Source of the DNA: Candidatus Dojkabacteria bacterium
GTDB lineage: Bacteria > Patescibacteriota > Dojkabacteria > B142 > WJKM01
DNA length: 45,757 bases
Assembly (NCBI GenBank): GCA_014729085.1
Contig: WJKM01000023.1
Coordinates: forward strand, 77,648 to 123,404
Reading direction: 5' to 3'
Shown here in pieces: positions 9,292 to 20,111 of this stretch. The notes below the pieces were generated by a model. The model made no database searches, was not told the DNA's origin, and saw nothing but the letters and a program-made list of their open reading frames with translations. The first letter of the stretch is position 1. Each line of letters begins with the position of its first letter. Both the position numbers and the translations under genes were made by a program.

Positions 9292-9864
9292 TTAAAGTTC
9301 GGCTTTCTTCCAAAGGTCTTTATACTTAAATAGATAATAAAAGCCTGAATAATAAGAAAGGAACAAAGATATCCAAGCCAAAACTAAAACCCCAGTATAA
9401 CTAAAAATTAAGGACAAATTCTCGATTTCGAAATATTCAGAATTAAGAAAATATAATAGAGCATAAAAGATCATGAATGTTTGGAAGGTAAACTTTACCT
9501 TCCCCGGCATTTTTGCAGAAATCTTCCAGTTTTTCTTTGCAGCAAATACCCTTATACCTGTAACAGCAAATTCCCTAAACAACATTAAGGAAACGAGCCA
9601 TGAAGGGAGTATATCCTTTTCAACTAAAGCAAGAACAACAACAACCAATAAAATTTTATCAGCTACAGAATCAAAAATCTTGCCGAAGTCAGTTACAAAC
9701 TTATTCTTACGTGCCAAATAACCATCCAGGGTATCACTTATACTTGCTAAAATAAAAATTATCAAGGCAAATATATTTGTATAAAAATTTGGTATATAAA
9801 AGAAGATCATAAAAACAAGAGCTAGTAAAACTCGTGAGACAACTAATTTATTTGCTATATTCAT
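9292..9864 (-). CDS. pgsA: CDP-diacylglycerol-glycerol-3-phosphate 3-phosphatidyltransferase
   Basis: SDTLDGYLARKNKFVTDFGKIFDSVADK: CDP-alcohol phosphatidyltransferase motif. Confidence 0.92.
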   Translation of the reverse strand: MNIANKLVVSRVLLALVFMIFFYIPNFYTNIFALIIFILASISDTLDGYLARKNKFVTDFGKIFDSVADKILLVVVVLALVEKDILPSWLVSLMLFREFAVTGIRVFAAKKNWKISAKMPGKVKFTFQTFMIFYALLYFLNSEYFEIENLSLIFSYTGVLVLAWISLFLSYYSGFYYLFKYKDLWKKAEL

Positions 9865-10005
9865 TATGGTTTTTTTTATAATTTAACTAATGAATATTAA
9901 TCTTATATTGTAAACTTGACTACTACCAATATCTAAAAATGATTATAGTATAAAATAAGAAATCTAAGCCAAATTTAATTCTGATATAACTTCTATTCTA
10001 ATTTC

Positions 10006-10590
10006 GTGAATAAACAAAGTTTAAAAGCAATTATTAAATTCGCACAAGAACAAATGACATCCATTCTGGACTCTCAGCATAATTATTATCACTTACAAAG
10101 AGTTTGGAAAAATAGTAGACAAATTATAGATATATTGAATATAAAAAACGATATAGATATGAGTCTATTACAAGTATGCTGTTTTTTACACGATATACAC
10201 TACACTTGTTATAAACCCAGTTTTTCAACTTATATTAATGAGAGAGCTCTTTTGAAGGAAATGCTACCTAATATACTGAATAAATTCCATATTTCTAAAG
10301 AAGAACAGAAAACAATAAAAACAGCTATTTATAACCATCCTTTTTCATTTCCTTTCCGTAAACTAAACAAGAACAATGATATCTATTCTCAAGTTTTACA
10401 AGATGCGGACACAATTGATTATTTTAGTGAAGAAAGATTCTCTAGTCTACAAGCTAATAACTCAAAAACATTAATATATAAATTTGCAAAAAAATTTGGC
10501 CGACCTTTCTGGAAGTATGGCAGAAAACATTTATCTTTATTTCTTAATTTCCCCGAACTTGCAGAACGATTTTATAAAAAAAAGACTTAA
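10006..10590 (+). CDS. HD-domain phosphohydrolase-like protein (GTG start)
   Basis: HNYYHLQRVW, CFLHDIHY, LQDADTIDYF. Confidence 0.75.
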   Translation: MNKQSLKAIIKFAQEQMTSILDSQHNYYHLQRVWKNSRQIIDILNIKNDIDMSLLQVCCFLHDIHYTCYKPSFSTYINERALLKEMLPNILNKFHISKEEQKTIKTAIYNHPFSFPFRKLNKNNDIYSQVLQDADTIDYFSEERFSSLQANNSKTLIYKFAKKFGRPFWKYGRKHLSLFLNFPELAERFYKKKT

Positions 10591-11368
10591 AATTGATAGA
10601 AATATATATAAATTTTACAAAGCAGGGAAAAAGTCTGATAAAACTGTATTATTTCTACCTGGTTATGCAAGTGCTACTAAACTTTTTACACGTTTACTTC
10701 CTATTCTAAGTAAAAATAATCAGGTTTATATGCTTGATTATCCAACCCTTCAAGGTCAAGCAGTTTACTCTTTGGGCGAAATTCTAGAATACATGAAAAT
10801 TTTTATTAATTCACTAGAAATAAAAAAGTTATCTTTATTAGGTTTTTCACTTGGAGGTATATTATCTTATCATTTGGCAAGAAGCTTAGATAACAAGATA
10901 CAAGATTTAATACTAATAAACTCATTTCCCACAGTGATTCTTACAAAATTTCAAATTAAAACTCTTCAACTATTACAACCTTTACAAACGAGACATGCCT
11001 TTTTAAAGTTTATTGGAAAAATATTGTCAAATGAACATCTAAGAAATATTGTTAATGCGAGTACCCCACCTCAGGCAGCTCTGGACAATTTGGCACAACA
11101 CCCCATATCAATCTATGGGACTTTATTCAATATAATTACAAAATTGCAAGACTACAATTCTCAGGAAACTCTATCGCAATTTTCCAAACTAGAGTCAAAT
11201 AAAATAATTATTCTCTTTAAAGATGACGATATTTTCAAATATAAAACATATTCCTCATATTTGAAAGAATTAAATTCAAATATTGAGATTTATGAAGAAG
11301 GAGGACATATGGAAAAAGAGGAATTCTGGAAAAACTTAGAGTCTTTTTTCTCTACCTATCAATTTTGA
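10517..11368 (+). CDS. alpha/beta hydrolase
   Basis: VLFLPGYASATKLF, LGFSLGGILSYH, GGHMEKEEFW; start uncertain (TTG at 10484 also possible). Confidence 0.75.
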   Translation: MAENIYLYFLISPNLQNDFIKKRLKIDRNIYKFYKAGKKSDKTVLFLPGYASATKLFTRLLPILSKNNQVYMLDYPTLQGQAVYSLGEILEYMKIFINSLEIKKLSLLGFSLGGILSYHLARSLDNKIQDLILINSFPTVILTKFQIKTLQLLQPLQTRHAFLKFIGKILSNEHLRNIVNASTPPQAALDNLAQHPISIYGTLFNIITKLQDYNSQETLSQFSKLESNKIIILFKDDDIFKYKTYSSYLKELNSNIEIYEEGGHMEKEEFWKNLESFFSTYQF

Positions 11369-11917
11369 GCATGAATTCCTTTCCTGTGCTCTTACTAAAC
11401 TAAAAGGGAAAGGACTTTTGTGCCCAGAAAGAATCTCTGAATATGGATGTACAAGTATTCTCTTTTTAATGCCTGCTAAATAAGCACCATACATATCAGT
11501 AATTGGCATATCCCCCACCATCACAGTTCTATTGGGGTTAATATCAAATTCCTGCATTATTTCAAAGTATCCTTTGGGATTTGGTTTATTCTTAGTATAT
11601 GAAACAAACAATTTCAATTCTGCAAAAAAATCAAGATCTTTTTTAATTCTTTTTCGGGGACTATTTGAATAAATTGCCACTTTAAAACCAAGATCTACTA
11701 ACTCCTTCAATAATTTTCTGGATTTTTCTCCAAGTTTATCATGATAACCCGCAAGAGTGTCATCGAAATCGAATATAACCAAATCATAATCGCTTTTTAA
11801 TTTTAAAAAGTTAATATCGAAAACAGTGGGAAGAATATCAGTAGCAAACAAACTTCTACCAATAAAGAGATCAATATAAAACTTTAAAAATAAATAAAAA
11901 ACTTTTAACTTGACCAT
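11336..11917 (-). CDS. HAD-superfamily (YqeG-like, subfamily IIIA) hydrolase
   Basis: LVIFDFDDTLAGYH, IYSNSPRKR, KPNPKGYFEIM, MVGDMPITDMYGAYLAG. Confidence 0.85.
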   Translation of the reverse strand: MVKLKVFYLFLKFYIDLFIGRSLFATDILPTVFDINFLKLKSDYDLVIFDFDDTLAGYHDKLGEKSRKLLKELVDLGFKVAIYSNSPRKRIKKDLDFFAELKLFVSYTKNKPNPKGYFEIMQEFDINPNRTVMVGDMPITDMYGAYLAGIKKRILVHPYSEILSGHKSPFPFSLVRAQERNSCSKLIGREKRL

Positions 11918-11932
11918 TATTAGAATATAATT

Positions 11933-12259
11933 TTATAAATCATCATTTATAAGAAATACCTCAAAAGCTCCCTCCTGTCCATTGTAATAACCTGCTGTTT
12001 TAAATCTCTCTACATACTTATTTTGTGAGAGCAATTTTTTAACTAATGGCTTTATAACTTTACCTTTTCCCGTAATCACTAGCAGCCTACTTAAGCCAGC
12101 GACATAACTATCTTCAATAAACTCTTTTAATGTCTTTTCAATATCGTACTTTGTAAAATTCTCTAAATTGTGAAAATCCAACTCTTTATCTGGTTGGAAT
12201 GTAAACCCCCAAAAAATCGAAGTTCTATTTTTTCTATTACTCATTGGATAAAATATCAA
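11933..12259 (-). CDS. Smr-domain protein
   Basis: ELDFHNLENFTKYDIEKTLKEFIEDSYVAGLSRLLVITGKGK. Confidence 0.8.
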   Translation of the reverse strand: MIFYPMSNRKNRTSIFWGFTFQPDKELDFHNLENFTKYDIEKTLKEFIEDSYVAGLSRLLVITGKGKVIKPLVKKLLSQNKYVERFKTAGYYNGQEGAFEVFLINDDL

Positions 12260-12264
12260 TAAAC

Positions 12265-12453
12265 CTATAAATCACCGATATTGTCACTAATATTCTTCCC
12301 GTTTTCCACAAGTTCCTGACTATAGAAATAAAGATATCCAGTTAGGCCAATGCTTGTTATGATCAATAGGATAAGCAATATTATCAATGCTTTTATAATC
12401 TTGTTTAATTTCTTTGTCATAGTTAAGCTGTAATTATTTATATTATTATACAC
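12265..12453 (-). CDS. Small single-TM protein, hypothetical
   Basis: 62-aa ORF directly upstream of and co-oriented with the Smr gene; strong TM segment. Confidence 0.45.
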   Translation of the reverse strand: MYNNINNYSLTMTKKLNKIIKALIILLILLIITSIGLTGYLYFYSQELVENGKNISDNIGDL

Positions 12454-12651
12454 ATATAGAATAAATGAGTTTATATACTTTCTATGTTTTTAACTGACGT
12501 TAATATACGATATAATTATGAAGTTCGTATAATTATAGAAATATAGTAATAGAGGTACCATAAATTTAAAAGTGTAAAAAAATTTGTATTAATATAAATT
12601 CTTATTTATCAGATATACATTTACTGTCCCTTTAAATATTAAAAGTAATAT

Positions 12652-13224
12652 ATGATTATTGGAATAAGCGGGAAAATAGGTACTGGGAAATCACATGTAG
12701 TTAAGTATCTCAAAAGAAAATTAAAGTTTGAGGTCATTGATGCAGAAAAGATCAAACACGAATTAATAGAAGAACCAAATATTAAGGAAAAGTTACTTGA
12801 TAAGCTAGGGATGAAAATCCTTCATCCAAATGGGACGATTCATAGAAAAAAACTTACTCTCAGATGTGCAAAAGATACTAATAAACTTAAATATCTGAGC
12901 GAAAATTTAGATCTATTAATTGGTGAAAAAATTAAACAAATCGTTAAAGATGATGATGATAACTATATAATTGAATCTACTCAACCCGACAAACAAAGTA
13001 TTACATCTCTATTTGATGTATCTGTTTTAATCACAACATCCAAACGAATTGCATATACACGTCTATTAAGAAAATATCCTAAAAAAGTCATTGATAATCT
13101 TTGGAGATGGCAAAAAAATACCAGAGCTTATGACTATATCATTGAAAACAAAACTTCAATAAAAGATCTCAAAGATGATATCAATGAACTGATCTCAGAG
13201 ATGTTTAAAAACCAGAAAAAATAA
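12652..13224 (+). CDS. Dephospho-CoA kinase-like P-loop protein
   Basis: MIIGISGKIGTGKSHVVKYL Walker A, VIDAEKIKHELI; CoaE-like layout. Confidence 0.65.
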   Translation: MIIGISGKIGTGKSHVVKYLKRKLKFEVIDAEKIKHELIEEPNIKEKLLDKLGMKILHPNGTIHRKKLTLRCAKDTNKLKYLSENLDLLIGEKIKQIVKDDDDNYIIESTQPDKQSITSLFDVSVLITTSKRIAYTRLLRKYPKKVIDNLWRWQKNTRAYDYIIENKTSIKDLKDDINELISEMFKNQKK

Positions 13225-13226
13225 TC

Positions 13227-13970
13227 ATGTTAAACTATCTCTCTTTTAACGAAACGTCAAAAATACCACCCATTGTAATACTCCATGGTTGGGGAGGAAG
13301 TATAAAAAGTCTCAAAAAATTAGGTGAGAAATTAAAGAATAAAGTATCAAATCCGATTTACATACTAGATCTACCTGGGTTTGGCTTATCTCCACTACCT
13401 CAAAAATTAATGACTACAGAGGACTATAAAAATTCCGTAAAACATTTCATGCAAGAAAAAAAACTGCAAAATACTATTTTAATCGGCCATTCTTTCGGAG
13501 GCAAAATATCTCTAAGCTTTGCCACAAGCAAAGAAAAAAATATTTCTAAAATGATTTTAATAAACTCATCAGGTATTAAGCCTAAAAATAACCTTAAAAA
13601 GAAGTTTGCTCAAATAATCAAAACCATTATTCCAAAAACATTACAAAAAAATAATCTCTTAAAAAAATTTTTCTACTATTATGTATTACGAGAGCGAGAT
13701 TATCTAAAAGCAGGCGAACTCAAGCAGTCCCTTTCCCAAATTGTAAATGAACATTTTGATAATGAATTGGCAAATACTGAAATTCCAGTTCTCATAATTT
13801 GGGGAGTAAAAGATCAATATGTACCTCTATGGATGGGAGAAAAACTACAGAACTTTATACCAAATTCTACTTTTATTACTGTTGATGAAGGTGGCCATGA
13901 TCTACCAATTAAGCATCCAGAATTGGTATCTGAAATTATATCTAATTGGTTAAAAAATAAAATTAAATGA
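13227..13970 (+). CDS. alpha/beta hydrolase
   Basis: PIVILHGWGGSIKSL, DLPGFGLSP, IGHSFGGKIS, EGGHDLPIKHPE. Confidence 0.85.
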   Translation: MLNYLSFNETSKIPPIVILHGWGGSIKSLKKLGEKLKNKVSNPIYILDLPGFGLSPLPQKLMTTEDYKNSVKHFMQEKKLQNTILIGHSFGGKISLSFATSKEKNISKMILINSSGIKPKNNLKKKFAQIIKTIIPKTLQKNNLLKKFFYYYVLRERDYLKAGELKQSLSQIVNEHFDNELANTEIPVLIIWGVKDQYVPLWMGEKLQNFIPNSTFITVDEGGHDLPIKHPELVSEIISNWLKNKIK

Positions 13971-15736
13971 AAAACCTAATTGTCCTAGCATTATTTCTAT
14001 GGTTTCCTGGCATGGTTGTTATCCTCAGAAATGCATTAGAAGACACACTATTATGGCAACTTAAAGAATATAGGCTAGATAGAATGACAGCTCATATGAA
14101 GGATACCCATGAACCCCAATTCAGGGGATCTAAGAATATGATACTAAAGATAACCCTTCTGTTATTGAGTTTTGCCTTTTTTGTCCTTCCTTCTAACCTA
14201 TTTCTACTAATTCCAATAATTATCTATTATATTTATACTCTGGATTTCATTCACACATTTCATTTAATTAAGAAAAAAATCTTAAAAAGACCTCGAATTA
14301 GTCCTAGAAATATCCTGATAATACTGCTATTTCTGGCTGTGCTTATAATTATTATAATGGTAATGTTTAAATATTTTTCATTGATTATTGCTGATAACTC
14401 AAACAATGTCCTTATCAAAGAAACGCTCATACAAAGCCTAACAAGTCTTTTTGTTGAAAAACATCCTGTTATTGGAGCGCCAATCATACCAATTACTACT
14501 GCATTCATTTTCATCAATTTCATTATCATACTTCTTTGCGAAATTCTAGAGCCATTAATAGTATTTCTACTAGTTATCCTAACTGCCCCAATAGCAACTA
14601 TAAAAAGGGAACTCACGATACTAAAAGCAAAAATCAAAATAATGAAATTCAACAATTTAAAAATAATTGGAATTACAGGAAGTTATGGAAAAACAAGCAC
14701 TAAGGAAATTCTGGCTAAAATTTTATCTACTAAATACAATGTTGTTGCAACTCCTGGAAATGTTAATACGGCGATTGGTATTGCTCAAACTATTCTTAAT
14801 AAAATCAATCAAAAAACAGAAGTTTTCATTGTTGAAATGGGAGCTTATAGAAAAGGAGAGATTAAAAAAGCAGCCAAACTTACTCCGCCTGATATTTCTA
14901 TCATAACTAATATTGGGAAAAGTCACTTAAGTATTTTTAAAACTGTACAGAATATAGCTAAAACAAAGTTTGAAATAATAGAACAATTGAAAAATGATGG
15001 GATCGCGATATTGAATGCTGATAATAGCCACACATATGCAATGAAAGACAAAATCGACAAAAAAACAGTTCTTTACAGTCTGGATGAAGAGAAAGAATTT
15101 GAACCAGATCAGTATTTTGTAAAAATAAAAAACATTGAGGAATCAACAAATGAATCAAGTTTCACAGTAGAATTAAAGAATAACCAAGAAAATATGGCAA
15201 CCAATATTATTGGATCCCATAACCTGAAAAACCTAGCTCCTGCAATAGCAGCAGCAATACACCTAGGTTTAAGTTCAAAACAAATTAAGGATATTTTAAA
15301 AGATGCAATATTAAAAACTTCCCATTTTCAAATATATAATGGAAAAAAGAATACGAAAATAATAGATGATAGCTATAACACTAATCCCGATGGTTTTGGA
15401 ATAGCCCTAGAACATCTGAAACAACTAGAAAATAAAACAAGAATCTTAATTACAAAAGGAATTCCAGAAATTGGTAAAGAAATTCAATATATTTATGAGA
15501 ATTTATCAAAACAAATTATAGAAATTTGTGATGTCCTAATCACATCAGATCAGGTCTTATGCGAAGAGATTTCCAAACAAGATACCAATGAATTAGTTTG
15601 CCATCTGGTAAAAGATACACACGATATGAACGAAAATATTAAGAAGTATATTAAGAAAAATACTGTATTTTTGATTGAAGGAAGGGTTAATCCAGAAACT
15701 ATTAAACTTTTGAAAAAAACAGAAAATGAAAATTGA
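13967..15736 (+). CDS. murF: Mur ligase family protein with N-terminal TM region (MurF-like)
   Basis: ITGSYGKTSTKEILAKIL, EMGAYRKGEIKKAAKL, ITNIGKSHL, IDDSYNTNPDG. Confidence 0.82.
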   Translation: MKNLIVLALFLWFPGMVVILRNALEDTLLWQLKEYRLDRMTAHMKDTHEPQFRGSKNMILKITLLLLSFAFFVLPSNLFLLIPIIIYYIYTLDFIHTFHLIKKKILKRPRISPRNILIILLFLAVLIIIIMVMFKYFSLIIADNSNNVLIKETLIQSLTSLFVEKHPVIGAPIIPITTAFIFINFIIILLCEILEPLIVFLLVILTAPIATIKRELTILKAKIKIMKFNNLKIIGITGSYGKTSTKEILAKILSTKYNVVATPGNVNTAIGIAQTILNKINQKTEVFIVEMGAYRKGEIKKAAKLTPPDISIITNIGKSHLSIFKTVQNIAKTKFEIIEQLKNDGIAILNADNSHTYAMKDKIDKKTVLYSLDEEKEFEPDQYFVKIKNIEESTNESSFTVELKNNQENMATNIIGSHNLKNLAPAIAAAIHLGLSSKQIKDILKDAILKTSHFQIYNGKKNTKIIDDSYNTNPDGFGIALEHLKQLENKTRILITKGIPEIGKEIQYIYENLSKQIIEICDVLITSDQVLCEEISKQDTNELVCHLVKDTHDMNENIKKYIKKNTVFLIEGRVNPETIKLLKKTENEN

Positions 15737-16397
15737 TATAGTAACCTTATTTCCAAAAATGTTTTATGGGCCATTCTCAGAAAGTATAATTGGTAAGGCA
15801 CAAGAAAATGATTTAATAGAAATTGAAATTCACAATCTAAGAGATTGGGGGCTTGGAAATTACAACCAAGTAGACAATAAGCCCTTTGGTGGTGGTGGTG
15901 GTATGGTAATTATGATTGAGCCAGTCTATAAATGTCTCAACCAAATCAAGAAAAATGCCCAAGAAGTAAAAAATCCCAAAGTAATTGCTTTGAGTGCAAA
16001 AGGGGAACCATTGAAACAGTCCAAAGTAAAACAGTTATCAAATGAAAAACATTTAATTTTTCTAGCTGGGCATTACGAAGGCTTTGACCAAAGAATACTT
16101 GATTATCTTGTAGATCTAAAAATATCTATTGGAAATTATGTCCTAACAGGAGGAGAAATACCTGCTATGGTCTTAACAGATGCTATAGTAAGGTTAATAC
16201 CAGGAGTTGTAGGGAACGATACAACCCCAACTACGGATTCTTACTTCAAAGATGATCAGTCAAGACAGTACCCCCAATATACAAGACCTGCTGAATTTAA
16301 AATGAATAATGGACAACAGCTGAATGTACCCGATGTATTGATTAGCGGTGATCATGGTAAGATTAAAAAGTGGAAAAAAGAAAATATAGAAAAATAA
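15726..16397 (+). CDS. trmD: tRNA (guanine-N1)-methyltransferase
   Basis: MKIDIVTLFPKMF, KPFGGGGGMVIMIEPVY, LAGHYEGFDQR, SIGNYVLTGGEIPAMVL. Confidence 0.96.
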   Translation: MKIDIVTLFPKMFYGPFSESIIGKAQENDLIEIEIHNLRDWGLGNYNQVDNKPFGGGGGMVIMIEPVYKCLNQIKKNAQEVKNPKVIALSAKGEPLKQSKVKQLSNEKHLIFLAGHYEGFDQRILDYLVDLKISIGNYVLTGGEIPAMVLTDAIVRLIPGVVGNDTTPTTDSYFKDDQSRQYPQYTRPAEFKMNNGQQLNVPDVLISGDHGKIKKWKKENIEK

Positions 16398-16605
16398 CAC
16401 CTGAATATTTAACGCACGGTTAAATTAAGCTTAACAGTAATTATGTGAAAATTGAATAATACACAGTAAACCAAACTTATAAAATATTAACTAACATCCT
16501 TGAGAACGCTATTTTTTTCTTTTAATTTTTAATGCTTTTAGTAAAATACAAGATTTCAAGTATCGGAGCTAAATAGCTAACAAATATTTCTCTACAAAGA
16601 ATAAT

Positions 16606-17178
16606 CTACTTAATGTCTTTAATTTTTTCCATTATACTTTTATTGACTTCCTCAATTGAAGGACTTGCATCTACCTGAATTAATTTCCCTCTCGACTTAT
16701 ATTCGCTAAGCACAGGCTTTATAGTAAGTTTATAAGAAAGCAATCTTTGCTTCATAATCTTAGTTTGTAGATCACTCCTTTCCTCTTCTTCGTCTGCTTG
16801 TTTTCTCATTCTCCTCATAACCTCTTCATCATCCAGCATAAAATGGATTACTGCATCTAGTGCTTCCTCTCTCTTTTTCAACAAATCATCAAGCAAAAAT
16901 ATTTGAGCTTCTGTACGTGGAAAACCGTTTAATACATACCCTTGTTCATTTTTAGATTTAGGTAGATTATGCTTTAATAACTCGAAGGTTATATTATCGG
17001 GAACCCATTTACCTTTTGAGATATATGAATCAATAATTTGACCAGTCTTAGTAGCTTTATCAATCTCTTCTCTCATTAATCTACCTGTTGATATATTGAT
17101 GAGATTATATCTATCGACAAGAAGTTTAGCTTGGGTATCTTTCCCTGAACCTGAAGGACCGAGTATTGAAACTATCAT
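16606..17178 (-). CDS. adk: Adenylate kinase
   Basis: ILGPSGSGKDTQAKLL, ISTGRLMREEI, GYVLNGFPRTEAQ. Confidence 0.93.
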   Translation of the reverse strand: MIVSILGPSGSGKDTQAKLLVDRYNLINISTGRLMREEIDKATKTGQIIDSYISKGKWVPDNITFELLKHNLPKSKNEQGYVLNGFPRTEAQIFLLDDLLKKREEALDAVIHFMLDDEEVMRRMRKQADEEEERSDLQTKIMKQRLLSYKLTIKPVLSEYKSRGKLIQVDASPSIEEVNKSIMEKIKDIK

Positions 17179-17185
17179 TATGGGC

Positions 17186-17887
17186 TTAAATCAGAACGAA
17201 AAATATTAATCCTAGAAAACCAAGGACTGTAAGAATAATAGACAACGGAAATAATATTCTAATCATATTTTCTTCAAATTTCCGCGGTCGAAACGTATGA
17301 ACCGTATCGAGCAATAATCCTAAAATAACACCACCTATGAATCCTCCCAAATGTCCCAGGCCACTAATACCTGGCATACTGAAGCTAAAAAATAACCATA
17401 TTAAGACGCTAGGTAATAGCTGTTTTAAATCAAGGGGAAGACCTGGTGAATATGTATTTTTCTTTAAGAGATTACCTACAATGACACCTAAAAATCCCCA
17501 TATTCCAGCTGATGCACCAAATGAAACTGCACTAAAATTTAACAAAGAAAGTGTTGTCCCCGCTATTCCTGATAATAGATAAATGATGAATAATTTCTTA
17601 GAAGAATAAAATTGCTCTATAAATTTTCCATAATAATAAAGAGAAAGGACATTAAATCCCAAGTGGAGAATATCGACCTGAAGAAAGTTGGCAGTAATGA
17701 GTCTCCATACTTGCCCTTGTAATATCAAAGTTATATTACTTCCACCCATGAATACAGCAATTTCAAGATCATTTGTAGTGAATACTGACTGTAATATTAT
17801 TGAAAAAATGAAGATTAATATATTTATAATGATGAGGATATAAGTAACTGTTGGTCCGTACTTTAGTTCTTCGAAGATATGCTTCAT
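17186..17887 (-). CDS. Rhomboid-family intramembrane serine protease
   Basis: GASAGIWGFLG (GxSxG) and GHLGGFIGG (catalytic His), six or more TMs. Confidence 0.9.
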   Translation of the reverse strand: MKHIFEELKYGPTVTYILIIINILIFIFSIILQSVFTTNDLEIAVFMGGSNITLILQGQVWRLITANFLQVDILHLGFNVLSLYYYGKFIEQFYSSKKLFIIYLLSGIAGTTLSLLNFSAVSFGASAGIWGFLGVIVGNLLKKNTYSPGLPLDLKQLLPSVLIWLFFSFSMPGISGLGHLGGFIGGVILGLLLDTVHTFRPRKFEENMIRILFPLSIILTVLGFLGLIFFVLI

Positions 17888-17919
17888 TTTGTTATATTTA
17901 GAATCAAAATTTCGATTAG

Positions 17920-19017
17920 CTACTTTAGGTAATCCTTCAACTTATGTACAACCTCTTCGCTCTTTAGTCTCTTCAAGGCTTTTGCTTCAATTTGTCTTAT
18001 TCTCTCTCTTGTTACCTTAAATTCATGTCCCACTTCCTCAAGTGTTCTTGATACACCATCTTTAAGTCCAAATCTAAGTTCTAAAACCTTTTTCTCTCTA
18101 TCAGATAAGCCTTCCAAAATCTCCTGAATTTGTCTTTTAAGAAAAGCCCAGGTTGCAACTTCGGTTGGTGATGAAGAATATTCATCCGGAATGATATCTC
18201 CTAATTTACTATCCTGTTCCTCCCCTATTGGGGCTTCAAGAGAGGCTGGGCGTTGTGAAATACGTACAATGTCGTGAACTTTGCTTACTTCGAGGTCCAT
18301 TTCCTTCGCAATTTCTTCCGGTTTAGGACGCCGACCTAATTTGGCTGCCAATTGGCTTTGTACCTTACTATATTTATTTATTGTTTCAATCATATGGACT
18401 GGTACCCTTATTGTCCTTGCATGATCGGCAATTGCACGTGTTATAGCCTGCCTTATCCACCAAGTTGCATAAGTGGAAAACTTAAACCCTCGTCTATATT
18501 CGAACTTCTCAACTGCTCTCATTAACCCAATATTACCTTCCTGTATTAAATCAAGAAGGTCAAGACCTCTTTTAGCATATTTCTTTGCGATAGAAACTAC
18601 CAACCTAAGATTAGCAGTTCCAAGTAAATCTTTAGCTTCTATATCTCCCTTCTCTATACGTTTAGCAAGTATAATTTCCTCCTCTGCAGTTAATAGAGGA
18701 ATTCGTCCAATCTCATGCAAATATGCTCTAACGGGATCTGTTGAAATATGTGATCTAATCTTTTTTAAAATATGAATCTTCTGTTCAAAGCTAATACCTT
18801 TACTTCTGGGCCTGGATTCCTTTTCATCTACAATAACTGGCTCAATTATCTCTATCCCTGCATCTTGCAGTTCTGCAACGACATATTCAAGCAAAGGGAG
18901 ATCTTCCTCAATATCAGGGAAGAATTCTAAAACCTCGTCTTGGGTCAAATACCCTTGGCTGCTACCTAATTCAATTAACTCTTTTACTTTATCTTTTTGT
19001 TTTTTCTTTATTGCCAT
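17920..19017 (-). CDS. rpoD: Primary RNA polymerase sigma factor
   Basis: [65 protein letters not shown], ...[18 protein letters not shown]. Confidence 0.97.
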   Translation of the reverse strand: MAIKKKQKDKVKELIELGSSQGYLTQDEVLEFFPDIEEDLPLLEYVVAELQDAGIEIIEPVIVDEKESRPRSKGISFEQKIHILKKIRSHISTDPVRAYLHEIGRIPLLTAEEEIILAKRIEKGDIEAKDLLGTANLRLVVSIAKKYAKRGLDLLDLIQEGNIGLMRAVEKFEYRRGFKFSTYATWWIRQAITRAIADHARTIRVPVHMIETINKYSKVQSQLAAKLGRRPKPEEIAKEMDLEVSKVHDIVRISQRPASLEAPIGEEQDSKLGDIIPDEYSSSPTEVATWAFLKRQIQEILEGLSDREKKVLELRFGLKDGVSRTLEEVGHEFKVTRERIRQIEAKALKRLKSEEVVHKLKDYLK

Positions 19018-19198
19018 GTAATATAGATGATATCTATTAAAAATTAAATTTCTCTACTATTTTATAAGAATTGAAAGAATTTAGAAATATCATGTGTAAT
19101 TATCCCAAAATTAAATATCTCTTGTACAATTTCGTTAGATTCTTTAAACTATATATTGTATTAAACCTTATAAGTTATATAAAGTATGAATTCTTAAA

Positions 19199-20077
19199 AT
19201 GTCACTATATTCTTACAAAAAAGCACCTGTAAAAAAAAGAAAAAAGAAAAATTTCAAAAAACATTACAAATCTAAAGTTGTATTACAACTTCAGCAAGAA
19301 CCGCTTACTCTTTGGAAGCTTTTAAAAGGTCTTTCAAATGATATCAAGGAAATTCTTACAACTTCACGTTTTGCGGGTGCAATTATTCCTACAATTTTTA
19401 TTATTTATGGAATATATTTATTGTCGATCCAAATTATACCAACTATACAAGAGAAACTACAAAAAAACCTAGGATACTTTAATCAAGGACATACATCGCT
19501 GGTTGCTCCGAATTATGTAGCTGCTAAACAACAATATTTATCAAACCCCGGCTCAAAATATTTTGAACAATTACAAACAAATGCCTTTCAAACTAATGTT
19601 ATACAAGAAGATCCAACCAGCAATAACTATAGAGGAACTTTTAGAATTTCTATTCCAGATCTGGGACTGCATGATATAAGAGTGCAAGCAAACGTAAATA
19701 GCGGTATTGAGGAAGTATATGACAAAATATTAGAAAAAGGTCTCGCTCATATGGAAACCACTGGTCTACCTATCTCGGATGTGAATAATAACATTGTAAT
19801 CTATGGACACAGTGCAGGAGGATCATATTTCCAAAGATCAGGAGACCATGCAGCTGCTTTTTCCATACTGAACAAAATCAAAATTGGGAATAAAATTCAA
19901 ATTGTAATAGAAGGAAAAACATATAACTACCAAGTTACTAAAACCAAGATTGTAAAACCTTATGATGTATCAATCATAACTGGAAATAATCCTTATGTTC
20001 AAACTTTAACACTATTTACGTGCTATCCAGCTGGCAATAATGCACAAAGATTAGTCGTTACTGCTAACCCTGTTTAA
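19199..20077 (+). CDS. Sortase
   Basis: NIVIYGHSAGGSYF, LTLFTCYPAGNNAQRLVVTA (TxxTC...R). Confidence 0.88.
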   Translation: MSLYSYKKAPVKKRKKKNFKKHYKSKVVLQLQQEPLTLWKLLKGLSNDIKEILTTSRFAGAIIPTIFIIYGIYLLSIQIIPTIQEKLQKNLGYFNQGHTSLVAPNYVAAKQQYLSNPGSKYFEQLQTNAFQTNVIQEDPTSNNYRGTFRISIPDLGLHDIRVQANVNSGIEEVYDKILEKGLAHMETTGLPISDVNNNIVIYGHSAGGSYFQRSGDHAAAFSILNKIKIGNKIQIVIEGKTYNYQVTKTKIVKPYDVSIITGNNPYVQTLTLFTCYPAGNNAQRLVVTANPV

Positions 20078-20111
20078 AGGAATAATAAGAATATATTTTA
20101 GGAGGAGAATA

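Noticed and set aside
12500-12560. TATAAT immediately before an ATG (MKFV*) near 12520
   Set aside because: Only 4 codons, ATG 1 nt from the -10 box, no attenuator structure.
14260-14655. Antisense and out-of-frame ORFs in the track (e.g. 14260-14655 -, 22091-22471 +, 18473-18775 +, 38048-38332 +)
   Set aside because: They lie opposite or inside well-supported coding genes and show no recognisable motifs.
19018-19145. 18-aa u[21 protein letters not shown] upstream of rpoD after a GATAAT box
   Set aside because: No intrinsic terminator or competing structures follow; codon bias not convincing.
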